This document shows, piece by piece, positions 1 to 10,560 of a stretch of 64,000 bases of DNA. Within the stretch, counting starts at the first letter, position 1, and every line of letters starts with the position of its first letter. The stretch lies in the NCBI GenBank assembly GCA_014529385.2, contig CM043942.1:6881001-6945000 (forward strand). Reading direction: 5' to 3'. The notes under the pieces were generated by a model. It worked only from the letters and a program-made list of their open reading frames with translations. It did no database searches and was not told the origin of the DNA. The DNA comes from Adiantum capillus-veneris (taxonomy: Eukaryota; Streptophyta; Polypodiopsida; Polypodiales; Pteridaceae). Made by a program: the position numbers and the translations under genes.

Positions 1-1
1 A

Positions 2-201
2 TTGGAAGAAAACGAGCAGATACTCGTTCCAGAACAAAGATTGGCACAAAAAGATAGAAAGATAAAAGGTAAAGCGATAAGACGGTTCTTGGTTCAATTC
101 CAGATCTACTCCGCATTGGATGCGAAGTGAATGGAGGAGGAGACCTAGCAGATACTCCTCGGATTGTGAATATTTACCCTGAAGCATTTCCTTTAGCATA
201 G
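2..201 (+). pseudogene. C-terminal tail of a gypsy integrase (chromodomain-like), broken
   Basis: Read in the frame starting at base 2, the translation begins LEENEQILVPEQRLAQKDRK and continues with a basic KIKGKAIRRFLVQF segment. It then has DAK, a stop where a Trp is expected, and MEEET. After a one-base shift it reads LADTPRIVNIYPEAF. The order 'VPE.il..r....r......f.vkw......aTW.pe..l....p.iv..yp' is typical of the chromodomain-like end of chromovirus integrases. One TGA and one frameshift make it non-functional. Family assignment rests on the pattern only; no catalytic domain is inside the window. Confidence 0.5.
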
Positions 202-788
202 TCTATTCTAAATGGAACCCCGAACTCAGCTTGGGCAGAAACTGGTGCAGCAGGTATGCACAAGAGGGGAGTCGCTCCACTCCTTTGTCAACAGATTGCC
301 TCGATTTTTGATTCTAAAGTCACTGATATCTCTTTGAGTTTCACGGATACTGTGAGCTGACAGTATTTTGTTGTAATGACTTTATGAACTCCAATTCCCG
401 AACATGATACTGACTTGTTCTTGACTTTTTTAAGTGCAGGAACTAATAGACGAAATGATTGCAGCATTTTGGTCTGAATAATCTCAATAGACATGGTTGC
501 AATAGGGATTATACAATCGAGCATCTATGAGGTCCTGAGTATATCTAGATGCGATTGCTAATTACGTTGCCTATATATGATGGTCTGAGATCCAAATGAA
601 TGTTGAATGTGATCTGTCATGTGATGTCTTGTGATGTCCTGTGATGTGACTGTCGATTGGTACATGTGCTAGATGTGTGTTCCTAATGCGTCAGTACTAA
701 CCATCAGTGTCTGTTAAGACAGTTTATGGCTTCTGTCTGTTTTGCAGGCGTAATCGAGGGCAATTACAATGCTTTCAAGAGGGGGGTA

Positions 789-1243
789 TGTCACAAATTG
801 GTGACGTGGCTATCTAGTACACACACACACAGACACACACACAGACGTCCTACTGTTGAAAACAGTCCACTGAATTGCAATGTACAAACTCCCGCTAGAA
901 TGCTGACGTGGCAGGCAGTTTATGGACATTTCCGGATATTGGGGCGCAAAACGCGTAGCCTGTAGGGACGATGGCGTGGCAGCAGCGTACGAAAGTTCTT
1001 GCTTTAGTTCTACGCACACTGGGCTTTTTGAGAGTTGCTTTAATTTCCAAAGAGGGCTTGAGAGAGGAGATTGCTTTATTTTTGAAAGCTTTTGAGTTTT
1101 CAACTTTTAGGGGGCTCTGCTTTTGGCATCCCTTGTAATGAATAAATAAGTGGGTAGGCTTCCCACTTCTCAAAGCATCTGGACGCAGAGTCTGAGAGTG
1201 AGAGCCTCCCACTCCCTTTTACTTTGAGTTGCAGATTAATACA
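789..1243 (+). repeat. 3' LTR of the chromovirus-like element
   Basis: About 455 bp, starting TGTCAC directly after a purine tract and ending TACA. It contains an (AC)n-type microsatellite (820-842) and an AATAAATAA-type poly(A) signal near 1140. Without the partner LTR the exact ends are inferred. Confidence 0.45.
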
Positions 1244-1420
1244 AAAAGAAATACCGAAAGGGGCGCCAGTCTATGGGGCCAACATCTCTAGGCACGGAAC
1301 TCCGTCGGCGGGCCAGTGTTGAATCAATTGTGAACTGTGAACTGTTTTGAAGTGAATTCTTGTGGTATTGTGGTAGATTCTTGACTTGGAGTATCCAAGT
1401 CTGTTACAAATACTGTACAG

Positions 1421-2119
1421 ATGCATTCCCCTCTTAGATGTTTTACGTATAATGTGCGTGGTTTGTGCAACCACGACAAGTGGAAGTTAATTTGGCATTA
1501 TGTACATACAAAGAAAGCACATATAGTGGTGTTAGAGGAGAATAATCAGCATGATTTTGTAGGTCAATCTTCATATTATGCAGGATTTTGGATTGCTTAT
1601 GTTGGTACTGGTTCTTTCTCGGGTGTTTTGATGATGGTGCGTCATGAACTGAAACCGGTTTTAGCCCATAATGATCCGGCAGGGCGTTGGATGGTAGTTC
1701 AATGTCTTGTCCAAGGAAACATTCTGGAATTTGCTGGTGTTTATGCTTATACTGCCTCAACACAACGAAGTCGTCTTTGGCAAGAGTCGGTCAAATACCC
1801 CTGGCGTTTGCATGCTTTTTGGGGAGGGGATTTTAATAATGCACCCACAAACACGGACAACACAACGGGTCATTCGCATATGTTGAGCTCTGAGTGAATG
1901 CTCTTCTTGGGATGCCATGGTCAGTAATACTGGTGTGCTTGATCTATGGGCCAACACGCACTCTTCAGAGCGGGGTTATACTTTCACATTCAACATTTCG
2001 AACTTTGATTGAAGCAACGATTCCTCCACTTGTCTCTCAGATGTTTATTGATGTGGATGTGGCCTAGTATCGCTTTGTCATGCGTATCCAGAAAGTCATA
2101 AAGGATTATGGTTCGTGGT
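1421..2119 (+). pseudogene. L1 ORF2 N-terminus: APE-type endonuclease (broken)
   Basis: It begins near MHSPLRCFTYNVRGLCNHDK, the standard start of the L1 endonuclease ('t.NvRGL...K...i'). Other signatures are IVVLEEN (the normal 'l.ETK' glutamate region), GGDFNNA (GDFN motif, about 1830) and a reading frame lost at a TGA at 1894. The expected SDH motif region is degraded. The piece stops at 2119 because a solo LTR is inserted there. It would nick target DNA in an active element; it is inactive here. Confidence 0.7.
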
Positions 2120-2692
2120 TGTAGCGGGGCTATAGTCACTTTCACAGAACACACAGTTAGTACAGTTAGTCTGGTCTGGTTCACACTGGACGGACTCTCT
2201 GGCTGGACAGTGACACGTGGCAGGGATACGGACGGTGGTCTAGTGGACATCGTGGCCAGGTCACCACCACTCAGTTTCTGGATAGACTTAGATGGCTGAC
2301 ATTTATGAGCCGTTGGTGGCTCTTTATGGTTGTACATATCAGTAGTAGTTGTTGGGTCATCTGTATCATCTTCTTCACACCTAGTCCAGCGTGGTGGGCT
2401 AGAGCAGAGAGTCTATACACACAACACGTCTTCACCATCCCTGCACATCTGAGCCTCGACACCCCATTGTACCTGAGAGTCCTGGGCTGGAGCTAAGTGT
2501 GCTGCCACGCCAATGTCTGTATCAGTTCTTTGAGATAGTCGAGTCATTTGTTGTGGTCTGCTGCTGTTGTGTCGCTGTGAGCTCAGTTGTTGTCTGTTGT
2601 TTCTTGTTTCAGTCTATTTTGAGTGAGATTGTCACGCACATTGTACTCAGGAGCACCCACTGTAGAGAGCACGACACACTATCTACGCTACA
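2120..2692 (+). mobile_element. Solo LTR of the 58980-63682 gypsy family, TSD GTGGT
   Basis: 573 bp with perfect terminal inverted hexamers TGTAGC (2120-2125) and GCTACA (2687-2692). It is flanked by GTGGT at 2115-2119 and 2693-2697. Its interior matches the LTR at 58980-59566 (gcggggctatagtcac at the start, gagcacgacac near the end). A solo LTR with intact TSD is the product of LTR-LTR recombination after insertion into the LINE. Confidence 0.9.
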
Positions 2693-2697
2693 GTGGT

Positions 2698-3255
2698 ACA
2701 TATACCACTTGAGAAATAAAGTGCAGGAAGATAAGGCGATCAATTTACTGGCTCAGAACAAGAGGAATTATGCATAGCTAAAACCTCGTTGATGCATAAT
2801 GATAAGAGAAAACTTGAAAAATAGAAAATTAGACCTAGGCAATACGCTTTTATGGATAAAGGTTGTTCATCGAAACAATTCTTTAAGCATTTGCATCATT
2901 CGAGGACTTCTACCTCTATCAAAAGGGTTAAAGATGAAACTAGGCAATGGACGACCAAGAAAAGTCAATTGGCGGACTCAATGGTGGATCATTTTCAACG
3001 TGTTTTTGCCAAGCCCGAAACCTCCTTGACTGAGGTTTTGCAAGCTAGACAGTTACTATTGTCGTTTGTACATCCTATTTTGACAATGAATGATGTAGAT
3101 ACCCTTGAGGCGAGTTTTACTGAGGATAAATTGCACGACAGTTTGTTGCATCTTGGTCACTGGAAATCCCTTGGATGGGACGGGCTTACGGTGGAATTTT
3201 TCCTTCGCTTTTGGGAATCCCTTAAGCACCCTCTCCTTTTCATGATAAACCATGC
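2698..3255 (+). pseudogene. L1 ORF2 middle: linker and start of RT (broken)
   Basis: The frame from 2852 reads through the region typical of L1 between endonuclease and RT, including SQLADSMVDHFQRVFAKPET. It then enters the RT-0/RT-1 start 'l..l...KSLGWDGLTVEFFLRFWESL', which matches the plant L1 'a...lP..KaPGpDGl..eFf...W'. The frame is cut at 3255 by the 3261-7883 insertion and resumes at 7884. Confidence 0.7.
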
Positions 3256-3260
3256 ATGAA

Positions 3261-4559
3261 TGTCACGTGACACATCCCAACCCTATGTGTCCGTGGACAA
3301 GCTACACCACAGCAGGGTTCAGTCAGTCCGATCAATTTAGATTAGCAGTGATCTGGCACTTTTGTGAGTCTATTCATAGACCGTGCATGCCCAGTCACTT
3401 AGCATAGATGCATATCCTCCCGTTGCACACAGCATGATCATCGGAATTCCCATCAGAATCCATTAGCATCAGTTAGGGGAATTTTCCAGTGCATTTAGCC
3501 TATTTTTCTATTTATTGGGATTTTCACTTATTATTTTTAAGTGACTTTCCAACAAAAGTAGGTAGGGCAATTTTGTTAAGTTTCTATATAAGCAAACCCC
3601 AAGTTAGCACTAAATGGCAGAAGAGGCAGCAGGAGCTTCCCGCTCAACAGGCAACTTCTCAGCAGTACCCCCCCCGCCCCCCCCCCAGAACCCCCCAGCG
3701 TTTTTGGACCTCCTTCTTCGCGGGGATTCCCAGCAGAACCATCGCCATACCTCCCACTACCTTGGCGTTTTCACAGATTGCTTGAAGCTTTCCCCTTCTG
3801 GCGATAATCCCCCGGCAGATCAGCCCAAGACCTAGCGTTTTTGCTTGCAAAAACACTCCAGATTCAGCCAGCGTTTTCTTCACAAAAACGCCAGCCCACT
3901 TTGCAGACTCCAGCGTTTTTGCTTTGCACAGTTGGATCAGCCTCGCATGCACCAGATCCATCAGCGTTTTGTGTTTGCAGATACAATCAGCCTAGCCTTT
4001 TTGGTGAAAGCCAGATTCAGCCAGCGATTTGTGTTTTCAGCCCTAAACCGCTTCAAACCACAGGTTTTCAGCAGTTAGCAAAGTAGCCGATTCCCCCCAA
4101 GTTGGTTGCAGATGTTCCCCCATTTTCAGCCATAAAAACGCAGCCCAAACAGTCATTTTCAGCCACCAAAACAGTCCCGAAATTCAGCGATTAGAAGATC
4201 TCAGATTTCAGCGGTCAAGTCCCCGTCAAGTCGCCGTCGTCGTCATCGGCACTGTCCCATTGCATCAGTCCATTGCATACGCATTGTACACCTTTGTACA
4301 ATCAAAGTAGACCACTCTCGCCGACGAGAGTGGGGCCTTCGGAGGAGGGTTTTACAACCTCTCGGTGTCGTATCTCTTCTCTCTCCTTCTCTCAGTCTCA
4401 TTCACTTGCACGCACAATATCCACTCACTTTGTTCGTGATCATAGCACTCTCCATAAGACGGAAAGCTCTCTCTCTTTCCCTAAGAACTAAAAAGAACCT
4501 TGAGCAATAAAGATCACTAATATTAAGAAAATACAACATTCATTCCGCTGCACCTAACA
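3261..4559 (+). repeat. 5' LTR
   Basis: 1299 bp, from TGTCACGTGACAC to CCTAACA. It contains many copies of a cagc(c)agcgtttt word between 3700 and 4080, a TATA box (3585-3592) and an AATAAA signal at 4506-4511. A poly-C run (3667-3686) differs in length from the 3' LTR. Confidence 0.92.
3585..3592 (+). promoter_or_regulatory. LTR TATA box (5' copy)
   Basis: TATATAAG in both LTRs (3585-3592 and 6925-6932), at the same distance from the LTR start. It is the best candidate for the Pol II core promoter of the element; transcription would start about 25-35 bp downstream. Confidence 0.6.
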
Positions 4560-4560
4560 T

Positions 4561-4572
4561 TGGTATCAGAGC
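4561..4572 (+). other. Primer binding site, tRNA-iMet type
   Basis: TGGTATCAGAGC one base after the 5' LTR. It is complementary to the 3' end of plant initiator tRNA-Met and is the most common plant LTR element PBS. Confidence 0.9.
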
Positions 4573-5076
4573 TTTGGAAGTGTTCTGCATAACTCAAGGG
4601 AAGAACCACAAGAATTTTTTTTGCTTGTTGCGGTCGCACGAACCCAAGTTCGCTTGGGCGTGTCGATTCCTAATCGTGTTTTGTTGAAGAGTGACAGGAA
4701 TCCCAAGAAAGAAGACTTGTCCAGCCTCCCCTTGTGTCTCTTTTCACTCATTGAGAGCGGACCGTGCACTTAGCGGCCGGCCAATCAACGTGAGGTGGGA
4801 AAAAGCAACCTTGGTGTGAGCGCAAGGCCGCCAAGGGGTGCGCCCGCAGAAAAGAGTAGAACTCGGGTGAAGAGAAGATCCTTCTCAACGCGATTTGGAA
4901 GCGAAAGAAAACCTCAAGAACCCAAGACCCTCAAGACTCAAGAACCTTAAGAACCCTAGATTCTCACGAATCAAGGACCTCAAGAACCCAAGTTCCTCGT
5001 GAACTTCAGAACCCAAGACCCTCAAGAACCAAGTTCCTCGTGAACTTAAGAACCCACACGAACCCACGACTTCAGA

Positions 5077-5847
5077 ATGGTCATCACTCGAAGCGAAATG
5101 GATACTTCGCTTGGAGGTGATGAGCATGAGAGAGGCGAAGAAGAATTTTCCCCACCAGGAGGTTTTTCTGCTGACCCTTCCCCATCTACGACAAAGATTG
5201 CACTAATTCCTATGGAGGAGTTGGACCAAGAAAGAGAAGCAGAAAGAAAAGCCTACGAAGAAGACATGGCAGCCATAGAGCACCGGTACCAAGAAAGAAT
5301 GGCAGCCATAGCGCGTGAGAGCGAGCAAGCACGCTTGAAAGCCAAAGAAAGACGAGCAGAATTTGATCGTGAGAACAAAGCCCTCAAAGAACACAGCGAC
5401 CGACAAAACAAAGAGATGTTGCGACTTTTTTCTCAAGTGCAGGCGTACTTTGCACAGAATCACGAAAAGGAGACTCTTTCCATCTCTCCTTCTCCAAAGC
5501 AAGATACACAGGATTTGCATGATTGTGTGAAGCATGATGATGATTTGATTGACAATGATTTGCATAATGATTTGGATGACAATGAAAAGCATGATGATTT
5601 GCATGATAAAGATGTGATTTCTCACGAGCATGATGAATTGCATGAGGAATATTTGATTGTTCACAAGGATGATGTGTTAGTTGATGCTCTCTCTAGCGAA
5701 GCTAACCTCGTTGTAGATCCGATCAATCACCAAGAATCGATCTTGGCTTTCGAGTCGAGGTCCACAGATCCCCCACAAGAAGATTCGATAGATCCCGCAG
5801 AAGCGATCTTGGCTCTTGAGCCTTGGTCCAAGGAACCCTCACAGTAA
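5077..5847 (+). CDS. Orphan ORF 1 of the non-autonomous LTR element: coiled coil plus Asp/His-rich repeats
   Basis: 256 codons, intact, starting MVITRSEMDTSLGGDEHERG. Residues about 45-130 are charged and heptad-like (QEREAERKAYEEDMAAIE and similar), predicting a coiled coil. Residues about 140-205 are a low-complexity Asp/His-rich tract built from a degenerate D-L-H-x-D-x unit (for example HDDLHDKD), encoded by repeated gatttgcatgat-like DNA. The C-terminus has two copies of an 'ILA(F/L)E..S..P' segment. I recognise no domain; the position right after the leader is that of gag. The ORF starts about 500 bp after the PBS, and its intactness while the element lacks pol is notable. A structural, gag-like role is an inference. 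Confidence 0.6.
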   Translation: MVITRSEMDTSLGGDEHERGEEEFSPPGGFSADPSPSTTKIALIPMEELDQEREAERKAYEEDMAAIEHRYQERMAAIARESEQARLKAKERRAEFDRENKALKEHSDRQNKEMLRLFSQVQAYFAQNHEKETLSISPSPKQDTQDLHDCVKHDDDLIDNDLHNDLDDNEKHDDLHDKDVISHEHDELHEEYLIVHKDDVLVDALSSEANLVVDPINHQESILAFESRSTDPPQEDSIDPAEAILALEPWSKEPSQ

Positions 5848-5862
5848 GTATTATGTGTTCGC

Positions 5863-6747
5863 ATGATTGATACGCACGCATTGTTGGAGTGTTTCATTCG
5901 TGAAGGTTTCCTGTATTTTAGTCAGCATCGTTATGTAATCCCTTTTCCTAGGCATGACATACTGTATGTTGAGCACGTTTCTCTCATGGATGAGCACGAA
6001 TGTATGCGGATTGTTCATGAAAAGCTGAAAAGTTTGTATGTCAAGAAGTCGCATTCCATGTCTCTTCCTTGCCATGACACAGTTTCCGAAAGAGCACATG
6101 ATACTATGAGCACCAAGCATGGGCATTTCCATTGTGATTTGCCACAATTGATTGATTTCGATCAAATAGAAAAGATTCGATCGCATTGTTTGCATGTGTT
6201 TGATGAATGGGTTGTCACTCCGTCTCTATGTTCATCTACATTACATACACAGTCTTTAGAGAAGACAAGATTTTTTTCCTTCACTTTACATGGAATGGGT
6301 ATGTTCATGGTTTTGTGTTGGAGATGGTTTCAGGAATTTTCAGCCATGGAGATTCTTGAAGACGAAAGAAGCAGGTCTCTAGACGAAGTTGAACCAACGA
6401 ATGAGCCACAGAAGACTGTGTCGGTTTCGGCACGGCCCAAAGAAGCAAGCGTTGCAGACCTTGATGAAGTTCAAGTACCGCATGACTCACACATCCGAGT
6501 GGGCCGGCTAAGAGTCCCTTCCAGGATTCCGGATGCTGTTGGCGATCTCCCTCGACGCCATACAGTTCGGTACCAGTACCTCACTTTGAAAAGGAGGGGA
6601 TGTCACGTGACACATCCCAACCCTATGTGTCCGTGGACAAGCTACACCACAGCAGGGTTCAGTCAGTTCGATCAGTTTAGATTAGCAGTGATCTGGTACT
6701 TTTGTGAGTCTATTCGTAGACCATGCATGCCCAGTCAATTAGCATAG
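5863..6747 (+). CDS. Orphan ORF 2 of the non-autonomous LTR element, unknown function
   Basis: 294 codons from MIDTHALLECF, running through the PPT into the 3' LTR, so the last about 50 codons are LTR-encoded and the natural end is uncertain. It is 15 bp downstream of ORF 1 and in the same frame. It is His/Cys-rich in the first 120 residues, has one short hydrophobic stretch (about residues 140-160, GMGMFMVLCWRWF), then a polar tail. No RT, protease or integrase motif is visible. It may be a decayed pol remnant, an env-like ORF or captured host sequence; the sequence does not decide. Confidence 0.4.
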   Translation: MIDTHALLECFIREGFLYFSQHRYVIPFPRHDILYVEHVSLMDEHECMRIVHEKLKSLYVKKSHSMSLPCHDTVSERAHDTMSTKHGHFHCDLPQLIDFDQIEKIRSHCLHVFDEWVVTPSLCSSTLHTQSLEKTRFFSFTLHGMGMFMVLCWRWFQEFSAMEILEDERSRSLDEVEPTNEPQKTVSVSARPKEASVADLDEVQVPHDSHIRVGRLRVPSRIPDAVGDLPRRHTVRYQYLTLKRRGCHVTHPNPMCPWTSYTTAGFSQFDQFRLAVIWYFCESIRRPCMPSQLA

Positions 6748-7883
6748 ATACATATCCTCCCGTTGCACACAGCATGATCATCGGAATTCCCATCAGAATC
6801 CATTAGCATCAATTAGGGGAATTTTCTAGTGCATTTAGCCTATTTTCCTATTTATTGGGATTTTCACTTATTATTTTTAAGTGACTTTCCAACAAGAGTA
6901 GGTAGAGCAATTTTGCTAAGTTTCTATATAAGCAAACCCAAGTTAGCACTAAATGGCAGAAGAGGCAGCAGGAGCTTCCCGCTCAACAGGCAACTTCTCA
7001 GCAGTACCCACCCCCCCCCCCCCCAAGCGTTTTTGGACCTCCTTCTTCGCGGGGATTCCCAGCAGAACCATCGCCATACCTCCCACTACCTTGGCGTTTT
7101 CACAGATCAGCCATTGCTTGAAGCTTTCCCCTTCTGGCGATAATCCCCCGGCAGATCAGCCCAAGACCTAGCGTTTTTGCTTGCAAAAACACTACAGATT
7201 CAGCCAGCATTTTCTTCACAAAAACGCCAGCCCACTTTGCAGACTCCAGCGTTTTTGCTTTGCAGAGTTGGATCAGCCTCGCATGCACCAAATCCATCAG
7301 CGTTTTGTGTTTGCAGATACAATCAGCCTAGCGTTTTTGGTGAAAGCCAGATTCAGCCAGCGTTTTGTGTTTTCAGCCCTAAAGCGCTTCAAACCACAGG
7401 TTTTCAGCAGTTAGCAAAGTAGCTGATCCCCCCCAAGTTGGTTGCAGATGTTCCCCCATTTTCAGCCATAAAAACGCAGCCCAAGCAGTCATTTTCAGCC
7501 ACTGAAACAGTCCCGAAATTCAGCAATTAGAAGATCTCAGATTTCAGCCGTCAAGTTGCCGTCGTCGTCATCGGCACTGTCCCATTGCATCAGTCCATTG
7601 CATACGCATTGTACACCTTTGTGCAATCAAAGTAGACCACTCTCGCCGACGAGAGTGGGGCCTTCGGAGGAGGGTTTTACAACCTCTCGGTGTCGTATCT
7701 CTTCTCTCTCCTTCTCTCAGTCTCATTCACTTGCACGCACAATATCCACTCACTTTGTTCGTGATCATAGCACTCTCCATAAGACGGAAAGCTCTCTCTC
7801 TTTCCTAAGAACTAAAAGGAACCTTGAGCAATAAAGATCACTAATCTTGAGAAAATACAACATTCATTCCGCTGCACCTTACA
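6601..7883 (+). repeat. 3' LTR
   Basis: 1283 bp, starting directly after the PPT (gaaaaggagggga, 6588-6600) and ending CCTTACA. It is collinear with the 5' LTR throughout, with scattered substitutions and a different poly-C length. Confidence 0.92.
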
Positions 7884-7888
7884 ATGAA

Positions 7889-10168
7889 CCACGCAATCTT
7901 TGCTGCAATCGTGTAAAGGACTCGTGAAATTGTTGCTTAAGCAAGCATTGTGTGAATACTTTTCACATTGGCGACCAATAACGCTTATGCCAGTCGTTTA
8001 CAAATTGTTGTCGAAAATGATAGCCACTCGGGTTGCTGACCATTTGTTTTCCGGCATACATCCGGCTCAGTTTGAATTTATTCCTCGCAGGCAAATTATG
8101 GATAATATTGCCAATGCTTTTATTGGAATTGAGTATGCAAAATATACTCGACAAGATGTGCTTATCATGAAGATTGATAAAGAGAAAGCATTTGACACTG
8201 TTCACTGGGGCTTCATTGCTCAGATCATGAAGGCTTTGGGCTTTGGGCCCAAGATGCACCAGGTAGTCTATTTTCTTTACGAAAACTGTCAATCTGCCGG
8301 AATTCTTAACGGCGAGCTGACTCGGTTAGGGAATCTTGGTCAATTGGTCGGGCAAGAATGCCCTTTGAGCGCTATGTTGTATGCTATTGCTACACATCCT
8401 TTGCTATTGTATCTGGACTCCTTAACAGCATCTGGTCGGCTACATGGACTGCAACTGCCAGCTCATAATCATTTTGTGGCACAAGCGTATGCGGATGACT
8501 CCATGTTCTGGCCTGGAAATCATCCTGAGGATGTTCGTTGTATAATGGAAGCACTGCATATTTATGGGCTGGCTGCAGGTCTGCAAGTAAATTTCCGAAA
8601 ATCTAAATTGTTGCGTTGCAGCAAATGGATTGGCATGCTCTGTTATGGCTAGGTGAGATAGTGAAGCTTGATCAAATTGTGAGACATCTTGGTTATCCGT
8701 TGGCTTGGTCGGTTAACGATGCAAAATTGTGGCAATGGGTTGAGAATAAACTGAAGTCTACATTGCATTATTGGAAATTGTCTACCTGGCCGCTCCATGT
8801 AAGACTCATAATAGTGCAATCCATTTTGGTGCCATACATGCAATTTTTCCTACCACTGTTGGATTGGCCACCCCATCGTCTTCAAGATTTCATGTCTCGG
8901 ATTCTGGAGCACTTTTGGTCCACTTTCTCTTACAAAAAAGGCTTGCGATTGCTTGCGATGGATAAGCTCTGTACTCCAAAACGTTGTGGTGGTCTGAATA
9001 TCCTTCATTTGTGTTCTCATGTCACGGCAACGAAGGCTACTTTGTTGTTGGTGTTGGTTGAGCAAAAACAGCATTAGACGTAGATGCTTGCGTTTTTGTG
9101 CTCTCATGCGGTTGCTACGCCAGCCTTCGGCCATTGGCAACCATCGTATTGGGATTTGGTTTTTGGTAAGATTGAAGCTACAATTCCACTACGTCCCTTT
9201 GCTTCCACTCTAGTGGCGGATTGGAAGGTCGTCACGACAGAACTGTTGTGGAATGGTAGAGATGAGGTCTGTGGAAATTCACTTCGACTGGAGAGTTTGC
9301 ATTGGAGTAGAGTTTTTGCTCAGACTCTTGTTCAACGCTCTCCTAGACAGGCCTACTTTCTCTCCCACAAAGGTATTGACAGGATAGCAAACGTCATAGA
9401 CGCTGAAGGACGGGTGCTCTGGTTCAGACATGCTACTCTTACCTTTGGACTTGGGTTACACTACAAACGCATGTGGGACATTATTAAGGAGTTGGTCGAT
9501 TTTGTATCTCCCATCCCGCCGCTAGTTGAAGACAATCGAATTTGTGATTGGCTCTATGTTGGTTCTTCGATTGGTTCGATATCAACAAAGAAAGTGTACT
9601 ATCATTTGTAGTCGTCCTCTCCTGGGTCCAAGAACACTGTAACAAGGTATGGAATATGAATAAGAGTGTTACTTGGTGGCGGAGTAAATTTATGAAAGTG
9701 TGGCATGCTAAGCTACCTCTCAAGGAGCGATTGTATATGTGGAGATGTATTGTTGGGGTTCTCCCCATTGGCATATTACTACGCTCTAGGAGATTGGCCT
9801 CTTCGCGATGCGTTCGCTGTGGTGCAAGCATTGAGATTATATCACATCTTTTGTGGTCCTGTTCTCGTACGCGACAGTTTGTGGATAGCATCTCTTCAGC
9901 TCTTCCCTCGCGTTTCCCTGGATCACAATTTGGTAAATTCTTTTGGATCTTTGGAGTGCTTCCGTCTTTACTTCGGCCGTATGCATACTTTTTCCGCTGG
10001 GTTAGATTCTGGGACAATGTGGAAAGCACGGAATTCCCTCATGTTTCAACAGATTCAAGTGGAATATGTTTCTTTCTTAAAGATATCTCTTAGACAGTCT
10101 CTTCAAGTTGCCTATGACTTGGATGAGCTCCCTATTAGCCATTACCAACTCTACTTTGACTGTTTCTG
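7889..10168 (+). pseudogene. L1 ORF2: reverse transcriptase and zf-RVT tail (broken)
   Basis: RT motifs in order: HWRPITLMPVVYKLLSK, QFEFIPRRQIMDNI, LIMKIDKEKAFDTVHW, a damaged GQECPLSAMLYA (normal QGCPLSP) and the catalytic YADD at 8488-8499. After a stop at 8650 the frame resumes with HYWKLSTWPLHVRLIIVQSI. It then continues through frameshifts to the zinc-binding RT C-terminus (KLPLKERLYMWRCIVGVLP, CVRCGASIEIISHLLWSC). Motif order and the C-x2-C...H-x4-C finger are those of plant L1 elements. At least three frame breaks make it inactive. Confidence 0.75.
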
Positions 10169-10249
10169 AGTTACACCTTGTAATACTTTCTATGGGCTTT
10201 CTCACTTTGAGATTTCCCATTTGTAATTCAATCTGGCATTACAAAAAGA

Positions 10250-10250
<1 letters not shown>

Positions 10251-10298
<48 letters not shown>
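10251..10298 (+). repeat. (TG)n microsatellite at the LINE 3' end
   Basis: A pure TG tract immediately after the LINE terminal sequence acaaaaagaa. It may be the templated 3' tail or part of the original target. Confidence 0.9.
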
Positions 10299-10299
<1 letters not shown>

Positions 10300-10404
10300 A
10301 CCCAAGATATGCACACTACAACTTTAGGCAAGCGGAAGGTATGTATTACGTCGCTAAAGGGAGAATATGTAATCCAAGAGTTTGCATAGGATTGCTATGA
10401 AATT

Positions 10405-10560
10405 GTGTACAAGAGGCTTGAGATAGAAGCTTCACTATGAGCTACAAGGCTTTACATGAGATAGAGGCTTTTACTTGAGATAGGAGCTCTAACATGAGAT
10501 GGAATACTCAACTTGAGATACCCCTAAGATGGAAGCTTGAACATGAGATGATTTACAATG
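10405..10560 (+). repeat. Degenerate short tandem repeat (cttgagatagaagctt-like)
   Basis: About six imperfect units of 22-35 bp built on 'a(c/t)(t/a)tgagatag(a/g)agct', ending near the tatatag at 10575. No ORF. Downstream (10560-10810) I see only unassigned sequence. Confidence 0.5.

Larger units (their letters stand above)
1..1243 (+). mobile_element. 3' end of a Ty3/gypsy (chromovirus-like) retrotransposon
   Basis: The window opens inside the end of a pol gene (see 2-201). A non-coding 3' stretch follows, then a purine-rich tract (aagagggggg, ends 786) and a sequence starting TGTCAC at 789 and ending ATTAATACA at 1243. This is the usual order pol end, PPT, 3' LTR. The rest lies left of the window, so the 5' LTR and TSD cannot be checked. 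The region 210-780 has no convincing ORF and is probably the element's 3' untranslated region. Confidence 0.55.
3261..7883 (+). mobile_element. Non-autonomous LTR retrotransposon with two orphan ORFs, TSD ATGAA
   Basis: Two closely similar LTRs (3261-4559 and 6601-7883) flank a 2.04-kb interior. ATGAA at 3256-3260 and 7884-7888 is the target duplication. The PBS TGGTATCAGAGC (4561-4572) matches initiator tRNA-Met and the PPT is gaaaaggagggga (6588-6600). The interior has no gag zinc knuckle, protease, RT or integrase, only two ORFs of unknown function (5077-5847, 5863-6747). This fits a LARD-like element mobilised in trans. By eye the LTRs differ by a few percent, so the insertion is not brand new. 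Confidence 0.92.
1421..10298 (+). mobile_element. Old L1-type LINE, split by two later LTR insertions
   Basis: Three collinear coding pieces (1421-2119, 2698-3255, 7889-10168) give endonuclease, RT and the C-terminal zinc-binding region of one plant L1-type ORF2. Between them lie a solo LTR (2120-2692) and a complete LTR element (3261-7883), each flanked by perfect 5-bp duplications of the LINE sequence. The 3' end is ...attacaaaaagaa followed by (TG)n rather than poly-A. Several stops and frameshifts in all pieces show a long-dead copy. The first 180 bp upstream of 1421 could be 5' UTR, but I see no ORF1. Confidence 0.75.

Noticed and set aside
5203-5664. 153-codon hydrophobic ORF on the minus strand
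   Set aside because: Antisense shadow of the Asp/His repeat region of orphan ORF 1.
5844-6333. Possible intron in the orphan-ORF element (GTAAGT donor at the ORF 1 stop, tttcag acceptor)
   Set aside because: Joining them shifts the frame and stops after about 15 codons, so splicing would not make a longer product.
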